The position numbers were made by a program, and so were the translations under genes. A stretch of DNA of 64,000 nt from an uncultured Victivallales bacterium. Its GTDB lineage: Bacteria; Verrucomicrobiota; Lentisphaeria; Victivallales; UBA1829. The notes beneath the pieces are model-generated. The model did no database searches. It saw only the letters and a program-made list of their open reading frames with translations, and was not told the DNA's origin. Shown here in pieces: positions 34,416 to 42,228 of the stretch. The stretch covers positions 62,001 to 126,000 of the forward strand of contig CAKUDG010000002.1 in NCBI GenBank assembly GCA_934644965.1, written 5' to 3'. Position 1 is the stretch's first letter. Every line of letters starts with the position of its first letter.

Positions 34416-37094
34416 ATGAGGATGAAATGGAACTCATCGCATTTTTCTCCGCCGCTGAGTATTGTTGCCGCCCTGAGTCTACTGATTCCGTTTTCCGCGG
34501 AGGCTCAGAAGGTGCAGAAGAGGCCAGAGGTGAATCCGCTGGAGGTGCCGTATGTTTCGACATATTACATCGAACCTCTTCTGACTCCGCGCGACGAGGC
34601 TGTAATCCGTTTTTACGTTTCAGACTGGAATCAGAGCGAATATCGTCTCGGAGACGATTCCTTCCGTTTTGAGGTGACACTGGAATACGGACTTTCTCCG
34701 AAAAATACTCGACGCATAGTAAAGAAAAATCTGAAGGCCGGCGATCACAGCATTTCTCTCGGCAAACTGAGGCCTGGAGAATATACCGTATCGCTTCAGG
34801 CCTTTGATTCATTCGGCAGAGCTTCGAATGTGCTGTATAACGAGTTTCTTGTGCGTGATGCTGCAAAAACGGCCATTTCCCCGCGTGAGACCTATCGGAT
34901 GACCGAGGCGGACCTCAAGAAGTACAATATTTCAAATCATGGGGATTACGGGAAGATTGAACTGGTGGATCTGAAGCAGGAAGCGGGCATATCGGCTTCG
35001 GAACTGGCGGCGTCTCCGGGGATTTCCATCCGCGATATTCTGTCTGAGAAATCCCAGGGGGCGAAGGTTCCCCCCGGGAAGTACACTGTTTTTGCCATTG
35101 CCGAGAACGGGGTACCCCTCAACGGGAACTGGAAGAACTGCCAGATTCTCTACGGGAAGGGATACGACCGGGAAACAATTGAACAGGAAGCCGTCGCCAC
35201 TCTGGAGGGAATCAACCGGATGCTGGAAGACTGCGCGAAGAAAGGATTCCGCAAACTCGTCATGCTTCCCGGGACTTACCGAATATCGCATACGGGCCCG
35301 ATCCGGATTCCGGACCGCTTCACACTGGACCTGAACGGAGCGGTCGTCAAACTTCATGAGTTCACTGGCTGCAGCGCTGTGATGATTCAGATCCGGGATT
35401 GTTTCGACTCCCATGTGATGAACGGGATCGTGGAAGGCGATTACTTTGAACATGATTATGAAAATTCCGAAAAGAATTCCGAATGGGTCTGCGGGATTGA
35501 CATCTGCGGCAGCAGCAAATACTCCAGTTTTGAAAACATGGAAATCCGTTATATTACAGGTTATGCCGTGATGAACGGATTCAAGGACAGTTTTGCCCAG
35601 CCGCTTTCCGCAGGCGCCTTTGTTTCAGGCGGAATCGACCGCCGGACCGGCCAGCCCGTCAGTAACGAAAAACTCTGCAGCAGCAGCGGATTTCTTGACA
35701 TCACCCGTTTTGTTCCGCATAAATATCTGGCGGTTTCGCTCTATCTCGGGTATCAGGGGATGGGGGCGGACTCCTGGAACTACACAGCATATTTTTATGA
35801 CAAGAACAAAAAATTTCTGGAAGCTGTGGAGGCTTTTCAGTACCGGATTGTAAGGATTCCGGAAAAGGCCGCATTCATGAAAGTGAGCATGGTCTCCTCC
35901 GATCCTGAAAAATTGAAGAATCTGACTGTCAACTGCTTCCGTCTGCCCTGGAACTGCACATTCCGGAATCTGAAAATCATTCTTGCACGCTGTGTCGGGA
36001 TGGCCCAGTCCGCGATGAGGAACTTCCTGGTGGAAGGCTGCGAGATCACCCGCAGCGGCGAATCCGGAGCCTTCTGCGCCTATGACGCGGAAGATGGATG
36101 GGATATGATGCAGGACCTGACTTTCCGGAAAAACAAGTTCTATAACAATTTCCGGAACGACTTCCTCACCTGCGCCGGCCATAATTTCGTTGTCGAGGAG
36201 AATGAAGGCAACATTTATCTCTGGGACAGGACCAAGGGGTATGTCATCCGCAACAACCGTTTCATCAACGGCGTCTTCGGTTCCTCGCACCGGAACCGCT
36301 CGCTGCTCTGCCGGATTGAAAACAACACCTTCAGCGGGAACGTGCGTCTCGGGGACGACAACAAGACGGATGACTGGACCATTGTCATGCGGAACTGGGA
36401 GGCCTCTTCCGTCACCTGCCGAAGCGGAGGCGTGCTTGCGGATGCCGATATCAAAGACCAGAAGTTCCTGACAATAAATACCTTGAATTGCAATCTGGAA
36501 AATGTGGAGGTCAATCTCGGTGGCTCCAGCTTCCTCCGTTCAAAGCTGAAGAATGTGCAGGGGCATTCCAACGGGGATGTGAAGATCCTGAACTGCGAAG
36601 TGGAAAACCTTTCTTCCAACTGCTTACAGGCCGGCCTGATCGAAATCCGGAATTCCAAGCTGACGGATGTCCAGTTCTCCTATGCCTACTGGACGAAGCC
36701 CGGCCGTTTTCTCCTGGAAAACTGCATCGTGAAAAATCCGGACAAACCCTTCCTCCGCACTCCCGCTTATTCCGTGGACAATTTCCAGTTTACCCGGAAT
36801 CTTTTCGAGATCGGGGCCGCTCCAGTGGTCGACATTTATGATCTGCGCCCGCAGGATACCGACGGACTCAAAGGCAGTATCTCCTTCCAGCGCAACCTGG
36901 TGAAATCCGCTTCAGCTCTGATCGGTTATGATGGCTCGAAAAGCAGCAAGGAACTTCGGTTTTTCATTGATTCTTCAAACCGGATGCCGAAAACGTTTGT
37001 TCCGATTCAGCTGCCTGGCCTTCCCGCCAAATGGCTTGTGAATCCGCCTGAAGAGAAGAAAGGCAGTTCTGCCTCTGCCGAAAGCAGGAATTAA
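34416..37094 (+). CDS. secreted right-handed parallel beta-helix protein
   Basis: An 892-aa exported protein: signal peptide (PLSIVAALSLLIPFSAEA), then an Ig-like beta domain (about 40-150; LRPGEYTVSLQAFDSFGRASN). From about residue 240 to 860 it is a long parallel beta-helix of the pectate-lyase/pectin-lyase fold, with Asn/Asp ladders (NCTFRNLKIILARC, NFLVEGCEITRSG, IRNNRFINGVF, IENNTFSGN). A middle insert (about 385-500) resembles a beta-sandwich. I see no assured catalytic residues, so polysaccharide lyase, glycosidase or binding protein are all possible. MRMKWN at 34416 and MKWN at 34422 are both possible starts. Confidence 0.85.
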   Translation: MRMKWNSSHFSPPLSIVAALSLLIPFSAEAQKVQKRPEVNPLEVPYVSTYYIEPLLTPRDEAVIRFYVSDWNQSEYRLGDDSFRFEVTLEYGLSPKNTRRIVKKNLKAGDHSISLGKLRPGEYTVSLQAFDSFGRASNVLYNEFLVRDAAKTAISPRETYRMTEADLKKYNISNHGDYGKIELVDLKQEAGISASELAASPGISIRDILSEKSQGAKVPPGKYTVFAIAENGVPLNGNWKNCQILYGKGYDRETIEQEAVATLEGINRMLEDCAKKGFRKLVMLPGTYRISHTGPIRIPDRFTLDLNGAVVKLHEFTGCSAVMIQIRDCFDSHVMNGIVEGDYFEHDYENSEKNSEWVCGIDICGSSKYSSFENMEIRYITGYAVMNGFKDSFAQPLSAGAFVSGGIDRRTGQPVSNEKLCSSSGFLDITRFVPHKYLAVSLYLGYQGMGADSWNYTAYFYDKNKKFLEAVEAFQYRIVRIPEKAAFMKVSMVSSDPEKLKNLTVNCFRLPWNCTFRNLKIILARCVGMAQSAMRNFLVEGCEITRSGESGAFCAYDAEDGWDMMQDLTFRKNKFYNNFRNDFLTCAGHNFVVEENEGNIYLWDRTKGYVIRNNRFINGVFGSSHRNRSLLCRIENNTFSGNVRLGDDNKTDDWTIVMRNWEASSVTCRSGGVLADADIKDQKFLTINTLNCNLENVEVNLGGSSFLRSKLKNVQGHSNGDVKILNCEVENLSSNCLQAGLIEIRNSKLTDVQFSYAYWTKPGRFLLENCIVKNPDKPFLRTPAYSVDNFQFTRNLFEIGAAPVVDIYDLRPQDTDGLKGSISFQRNLVKSASALIGYDGSKSSKELRFFIDSSNRMPKTFVPIQLPGLPAKWLVNPPEEKKGSSASAESRN

Positions 37095-37614
37095 ACAAAA
37101 ACAAAAAAACTGGAAACGCTTGGAGAGAGAGACGGGGAAAAATTGTCTCCTCCTTTTTTCTCATTCATTTCGGATTGCGTCGGAGAGGCGGTCTCCTGCG
37201 TCGGCGGAGAATCGTTCGGGGAGAGAAAAGGCGGAATAATGGAATCAGCCGCAAGTCACCTGAAGAAAGGACCCGGTAGCCCCGGGCGGTCGATCCCCTG
37301 CCATTCTCTCTCTCCGTTCCCCTTCCGCAGAGCTCCGGACTCCTCTTTCCGGATTCTCTGCCTGAACCGTTTTTTCCCTGAACTGTTGCCATGAGCTTTT
37401 TCTGGAGTCATTTCCTGCAACTTGCTCTTTTCAGAATGGAAAAATCCGGCACAGCTGTGTTTTTTGCTGATGTTCGATTTTTGTGATGAATTGGTTGTTA
37501 TTTTGCAAAACGTGCATTCCACCTATTGAATCATTCCTTTTCAGTGGTATTGTATCCGGACAGGAAAAAAGAGACTTCTGTCGACGTACCGGATAACAAA
37601 GGAGGGCACATTTC
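37095..37614. other. intergenic region upstream of glgC
   Basis: 520 bp with the glgC promoter at 37526-37553 near its right end. The first 400 bp show no gene with a ribosome site and no strong terminator for the beta-helix gene. Confidence 0.5.
37526..37553 (+). promoter_or_regulatory. promoter of glgC
   Basis: TTGAAT (37526-37531) and TATTGT (37548-37553), 16 bp apart, about 60 bp upstream of the start codon. Confidence 0.5.
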
Positions 37615-38949
37615 ATGAGAGCTTCAGTCCTAGCAATGATTCTTGCCGGAGGGGAGGGGACCAGACTGGCGCCGTTGACGAATCAGCGGGCGAAGCCGTC
37701 TGTCCCGTTTGGGGGGAAATACCGGATTATCGACTTTGTTCTGAGCAACTTCGTGAACAGCGGAATTGACAGTATCTTTGTTCTGACACAGTTTAAATCC
37801 CAGAGCCTGATGGAACACATCATCAACGGATGGAATATCTCCAGCACACAGGTCCGGGGCCGCTTCATCATTCCCGTGCCTGCCCAGATGCAGACCACTG
37901 ACCGCACCTGGTACCGCGGGACGGCGGACGCCATTTACCAGAACGCCCACCTGATTGAGGATTTCAACCCTGATCTTGTGGCGGTGTTCGGAGGGGATCA
38001 CATCTACAGGATGGATGTCAGCCAGATGGTTGATTTCCATGTGTCGAAGAACGCGATTGCGACGGTTGCCGCCATTCCCGTCCCGATTGAGGATGCCAGA
38101 CAGTTCGGAATAATTCAGGTGGATGAGGACTGGCGGATTGTCGGTTTCCAGGAAAAGCCGGAGGATCCCATACCCCTGCCCAACGACAAAAACATGTGCC
38201 TTGCTTCGATGGGCAATTACATTTTCGGAGCCGGTGACATCCTCCAGCTTCTGAAAAGCGACTATGCCGCCAAGACCAGCAGCCATGATTTCGGGAAGGA
38301 TATCATTCCCTCTCTTGTGGAAACCCGCCGTCTTTACGCTTACAACTTCTATACCAACAAGATCCCCGGGCAGGACGTGACGGTCAAGCCCTATTGGCGC
38401 GATGTCGGGACCCTGAAGGCTTACTTTGAAGCCAATATGGACCTGCGTGCAACCAATCCCCAGCTTGATCTTTACAACCCGAAATGGCCGATCTACAATT
38501 ACCATTTCAGTCTTCCTCCCGCAAAATTTGTGCATAATGAAGAGGTGGACCGTCATGGACTGCCCCGCATTGGAAAGGCCATCAACTCCATTGTCTGCGA
38601 CGGCTGCATTGTATCCGGCAGCACTGTGACCAATTCCATTCTCTTCAACTCCGTCTTCGTCCACAGTTATGCAACAGTGCACAACAGCATCCTTCTGAAC
38701 GACGTGGATATCGGAGAACACTGCCGCATCCGCAACGCCATCATCGACAAGCACAATATGATCCCCCGCGGCACCATCATCGGCTATGATCGTGAAGAAG
38801 ATGCAAAACGCTATTATGTTGTGGACCTGGATCCCATCGAAGGCGAGCCCGCCTGGCTTACCGTGATCCCGAAGGATCGCCATTACCTGAATCTCGATCT
38901 TCCGAAAAGTCTGGAAACCCATGAGGCCGTCACTCCGCAGCAGCCGTAA
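37615..38949 (+). CDS. glgC: glucose-1-phosphate adenylyltransferase (ADP-glucose pyrophosphorylase)
   Basis: A 444-aa enzyme making ADP-glucose from glucose-1-phosphate and ATP, the committed step of bacterial glycogen synthesis. Signatures: MILAGGEGTRLAPLTNQRAKP (nucleotide-binding loop with the regulatory Arg/Lys), FGGKYRIIDFVLSN, the catalytic Asp in FGGDHIYRMD, GFQEKPEDP (glucose-1-P Lys) and YWRDVGTLKAYFEANMDL. The left-handed beta-helix allosteric domain follows (VCDGCIVSGSTVTNSILF). A near-perfect ribosome site, AAAGGAGG, precedes the ATG. No other glg gene adjoins it. Confidence 0.96.
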   Translation: MRASVLAMILAGGEGTRLAPLTNQRAKPSVPFGGKYRIIDFVLSNFVNSGIDSIFVLTQFKSQSLMEHIINGWNISSTQVRGRFIIPVPAQMQTTDRTWYRGTADAIYQNAHLIEDFNPDLVAVFGGDHIYRMDVSQMVDFHVSKNAIATVAAIPVPIEDARQFGIIQVDEDWRIVGFQEKPEDPIPLPNDKNMCLASMGNYIFGAGDILQLLKSDYAAKTSSHDFGKDIIPSLVETRRLYAYNFYTNKIPGQDVTVKPYWRDVGTLKAYFEANMDLRATNPQLDLYNPKWPIYNYHFSLPPAKFVHNEEVDRHGLPRIGKAINSIVCDGCIVSGSTVTNSILFNSVFVHSYATVHNSILLNDVDIGEHCRIRNAIIDKHNMIPRGTIIGYDREEDAKRYYVVDLDPIEGEPAWLTVIPKDRHYLNLDLPKSLETHEAVTPQQP

Positions 38950-39549
38950 CGGAATGCTGTGCTGAAGCCTGGCATTTGGGAAATCCGCATCCGGAACGCC
39001 TCAGAAAGGGGGAGTGGGGGGCGGGCGGAGGAAAAATTGGATTTTTGAGAAAGGGCAGTGCACAGCGCGGGGAAGGGGGGAAAAAAAGTACCTCTTCCCG
39101 CTGAGAAGGGCCATCCTTCGATTTGTCTTTTTTTCATTTTTCCGGCTTCTCTCCTTTTTCCTGATCCGGATTCCGGATGCTCCTCATTTTCCACTGAAGG
39201 AACTCTGAAAGGAAAAGAAAGGGGGGGGGGAAAATAAGTTTTCCCTTCCGGAAGGAGATTCCCCTGCGGAGGAGAGAGAGGAGCCTCCGGGGGCTGGAGG
39301 ATGATGGAGTACGGGGGGGGGAAAAAGATGACTGCAGAGATGGAGAGCCGAAGATTGAGGCTCTTTATTCTTTCTCTCACTCTGCACTCAGGCGGAATGT
39401 TGTGAGATGCCAGAGGGGAGGAGAGCATGGGCGGGGATCTAAGTCCGGATCTCCTCTGTCTGCGGGAATATTTTTTTTGAGAAGAATCCCAGGAGACGGG
39501 AATCCGCTTTGAACTGATGTAAATTGACGAAGGCAGGGATGGAACGAAT
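38950..39549. other. G-rich intergenic region between glgC and uppP
   Basis: 600 bp without a supportable gene. The plus strand has several long G runs: G5 and G6 with G3 close by (39008-39025), G6 near 39076, G10 at 39221-39230 and G9 at 39313-39321. It ends with the uppP ribosome site. No terminator-type hairpin for glgC is evident. Confidence 0.55.
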
Positions 39550-40497
39550 TTGGATGTATTGTATTGGCAATCATTGATTCAGGGAATTGTCCAGGGACTG
39601 ACCGAGTTTCTTCCGGTCAGCAGCACGGGACATCTGATTATAGCGGACCGCCTGATGGAGTTGTGTTCTGCATACCGTGCGTGCGGTGGATTCAAGAAAA
39701 TGTTCGACGTGGTTGTTCAGCTGGGCTCCATTGTTGCCGTTGTGCTGTATTTTCACCGGAAGCTGATTCCCTCGGCGGCGTTTTATGACAGGGAAGCATT
39801 CCGCAGTACGTTTTCCATCTGGCTGAAAACCCTTGTCGGCGTTTTCCCTGCGATTCTGATCGGAGCACTTTTCGGGAGCCGTATTCAGGATTTTCTCTAC
39901 ACTCCGCTGACGGTTGCCCTGGCGCTGATCATAGGGGGTGTGATCCTCATTGCAGTAGACTCGACCGAAGGGGCAGTAGTTGCTGAGAGGAAGGAGACCG
40001 GAGAGGAAAAGACGACCGGAGAGGAAAAGACGACCGGGGAGGAAAAAATGATTGAAGCGCAGACGCTGAGGAGAGGAGAGAAAGAAAGCCTTGCCCGTGT
40101 GGAGGAGATCTCATCGCTGAGTTACCGCAAGGCATTCGGGATTGGAGTGATTCAGTGTCTGGCGATGATTCCGGGGACGTCTCGATCCGCGTCTACGATC
40201 ATCGGGGGAATGTGCCTGGGGTGTTCCCGGCCGCTGGCGGCGGAATACTCTTTTTTTCTTGCGATGCCGACGATGGTTGCGGCGTCGGGATACAGTCTGC
40301 TGAAACATGGAGCATTGATGTCGCGGGAAGAATGGATTGCGCTGGGGATCGGTTTTCTTGCGGCGTTTTTTGTGGCATGGGGAGTGATAGCGGCGTTCAT
40401 GGTGTATATCCGGACACATGATTTCAAACCCTTCGGCTACTACCGGATTCTTCTGGGGACGGTGATTCTGGCACTTCTGTATTTCAAAGTTCTGTAA
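39550..40497 (+). CDS. uppP: undecaprenyl-diphosphate phosphatase
   Basis: A 315-aa polytopic membrane enzyme (BacA family) that dephosphorylates undecaprenyl pyrophosphate so the lipid carrier of peptidoglycan synthesis is recycled; overproduction gives bacitracin resistance. Both signature loops are present: QGLTEFLPVSSTGHL (near residue 15) and PGTSRSASTIIGG (near 210). Residues ~140-180, in a loop between helices, are a charged tandem repeat (TGEEKT units) absent from typical members. The start must be TTG at 39550: in-frame ATG codons are lacking, a stop lies at 39520-39522, and AGGGA is ten bases upstream. Confidence 0.95.
   Translation: MDVLYWQSLIQGIVQGLTEFLPVSSTGHLIIADRLMELCSAYRACGGFKKMFDVVVQLGSIVAVVLYFHRKLIPSAAFYDREAFRSTFSIWLKTLVGVFPAILIGALFGSRIQDFLYTPLTVALALIIGGVILIAVDSTEGAVVAERKETGEEKTTGEEKTTGEEKMIEAQTLRRGEKESLARVEEISSLSYRKAFGIGVIQCLAMIPGTSRSASTIIGGMCLGCSRPLAAEYSFFLAMPTMVAASGYSLLKHGALMSREEWIALGIGFLAAFFVAWGVIAAFMVYIRTHDFKPFGYYRILLGTVILALLYFKVL
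39997..40050 (+). repeat. 18-bp tandem repeat, three copies, inside uppP
   Basis: The unit ACCGGAGAGGAAAAGACG occurs at 39997-40014 and 40015-40032, with a third diverged copy at 40033-40050. It keeps the frame and encodes repeated TGEEKT. Confidence 0.9.
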
Positions 40498-40665
40498 TAG
40501 GCCCATGCCGCATTCGAACCGATTCCTTCCCGCGGGACTTCGCCAGGAGACGCAACTCAGCGAAAAGCCCTGTTTTTTCTGGAAAAAGACTGGAAACGGA
40601 AGGGAAAAGAGAGTATCTTACCCGAAAAGCGCAAGCGCAGAGCAGGAAGGAAGAATCGGAACCCT

Positions 40666-41271
40666 ATGGATAAAAATAAACTTCTGAAAACCAATGAAGC
40701 TGCGAAATATCTGGGTGTCTCCCGTTCCAGTTTGACGAACTGGATTAAACAGGGGCTGATCGGCGGGGGAGCCACTCCGGGCGGGCATTATCGTTTTACC
40801 GTCAGCGATCTGGACGCATTTGCGGAGAAACGCGGTCTGGCGAAACCATCCGGGGCATCGGCGGCAGCGGAAGAGACGGAAAGGGACGGAGACACCGTCA
40901 GGCTTCTTGTCGTTGATGATGACGATGCCTTCCGCGAATTTGTGCATGATGCGCTGGAAGTTTTTTCCTCTTATGAACTCAGAGATGCCGAAGACGGCAT
41001 GAAAGGTGCACTTCTGATCGGATCCTGGAAACCGGATCTGGTGATTCTGGATATCCGCATGCCGAACATGAACGGCATGGAACTGCTGAAGCTGATGCAT
41101 GAGAATCCGGCGACAGCGGGAACCCACGTGATCGTCGCCAGCGCGCATCTTTCCCCGGAATTGAAGAAGGAAGTGGAGGAGATGGGGGTGGATATTGTGC
41201 TGGAGAAGCCGGTGCATCTGGTGAAGCTGGTGGCGTCGATTCAGAAACTGGTTGATCTGGAACTGGCCTGA
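40666..41271 (+). CDS. response regulator with N-terminal excisionase/MerR-type HTH
   Basis: A 201-aa protein with an unusual order. Residues ~5-60 form a helix-turn-helix of the excisionase/MerR-like type (LLKTNEAAKYLGVSRSSLTNWIKQGLI...GGHYRF). A linker follows, then a CheY-like receiver (about 78-198): acid pocket LVVDDDDAF, phosphoacceptor Asp in LVILDIRMPN, switch Ser in VASAH and Lys in LEKPV. Most regulators have the receiver first. It is followed after 24 bp by a secreted protein gene and then a histidine kinase gene, so the three probably form one signalling operon. Targets are unknown. Confidence 0.9.
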   Translation: MDKNKLLKTNEAAKYLGVSRSSLTNWIKQGLIGGGATPGGHYRFTVSDLDAFAEKRGLAKPSGASAAAEETERDGDTVRLLVVDDDDAFREFVHDALEVFSSYELRDAEDGMKGALLIGSWKPDLVILDIRMPNMNGMELLKLMHENPATAGTHVIVASAHLSPELKKEVEEMGVDIVLEKPVHLVKLVASIQKLVDLELA

Positions 41272-41295
41272 GCCGTCTGCGGGAGGAGGCGTCCG

Positions 41296-42225
41296 ATGAC
41301 GCGGGGAAGAATACGCTTTTCAGTTTTCCCCCGCAGCGCCGCGGGAAGAAGGGTGTTTTCTTTTTTCTTCATTTCTGTCCTTGGCTTTTCCGGGTGGGAC
41401 TCCGCTTTGGCGGAGGGGGAATCCGGGGGGCGTTCGTTGTCGTCGCAGTCCGCTTATTCTCTTCCGGCTTCTACGGGAGAAGAAGAGGATTTCCGCTTTG
41501 ACGGGGGAAAGATCATTGTCAGGATTTCATCTCCTGCGGAAGAGCCGGGGAGGGTGTTGCTGGATCTTTTCTGGGATCGTCCGCTTCCCTCCCGTGAACA
41601 CAAGCCCTGGATCTGGGATCCTGGATTTCAGATATATCAGCCGGGGAAGGAGAAAGAGGATGCGCTTGTCTTTTTCTGGCGCGATCCCCGGCGGCCGGGA
41701 TTCCTGGACATCTGGATCTGGCGCGCGGAACGAAGCGCGGGGATGAAGCGGGCGGACGATCTTTCAGGTGTATATGATGAGCGCTCAGGATGCTTTTCCC
41801 TGAAATTCGATGGAGACGGTCCGCCGTGGCGCTGCACGTTTCCCGTCTTTTATGAAGGAGATCGTCTTTCCCGCTATTGTCCGGTGCGTCCCCGCGGCAG
41901 TGCGGGAGATGTGTCTGCCGAAGCCGCATGGGAGTCAGGGAAATGGCATGTGAGACTATCCCGTCTTGCGCGGACGGGGGCAAGCGATGATCTGCCGTTT
42001 TCGGGGGAGATGGAATTTTTCGTTCATCCGCTGGGGCCGGGAACTTTTGCGGGGGAAGGACCATCGGAATTTCCCTTCCGCAGAATTTCCTTCCCTGACC
42101 TCTTGCCGGAGACGACCTCCGCTCATCCGGAACCGGGACCGCAGATTCAGGGAAAACTTTCCGGGATCATTCCTGGATCGGCCTCGGAAGGAGAGTCCTC
42201 CGCGCAGGGCGGAGGGGAGATTTGA
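41296..42225 (+). CDS. secreted protein with possible ethylbenzene-dehydrogenase-type haem-binding domain
   Basis: A 309-aa exported protein. The N-terminus has a basic start and hydrophobic stretch (RVFSFFFISVLGFSGWDSALA) serving as signal peptide, then a Ser-rich linker. The core, about residues 68-260, is a beta-sandwich with GKIIVRISS, DALVFFWRD, the segment FLDIWIWRAERSAGMKRADDL and GEMEFFVHPLG. The DIW-x-W-R-A...ADD pattern resembles the haem-carrying EB_dh domain of cytochrome-containing dehydrogenase gamma subunits, so a haem or redox ligand is possible; this is tentative. The C-terminus is low-complexity Gly/Ser. GGAGGAGG precedes the ATG. It sits three bases before the kinase gene and may act as its periplasmic input partner. 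Confidence 0.65.
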   Translation: MTRGRIRFSVFPRSAAGRRVFSFFFISVLGFSGWDSALAEGESGGRSLSSQSAYSLPASTGEEEDFRFDGGKIIVRISSPAEEPGRVLLDLFWDRPLPSREHKPWIWDPGFQIYQPGKEKEDALVFFWRDPRRPGFLDIWIWRAERSAGMKRADDLSGVYDERSGCFSLKFDGDGPPWRCTFPVFYEGDRLSRYCPVRPRGSAGDVSAEAAWESGKWHVRLSRLARTGASDDLPFSGEMEFFVHPLGPGTFAGEGPSEFPFRRISFPDLLPETTSAHPEPGPQIQGKLSGIIPGSASEGESSAQGGGEI

Positions 42226-42228
42226 CTC

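Noticed and set aside
37630..38922. 430-codon frame antisense to glgC
   Set aside because: Shadow of glgC; no start signal.
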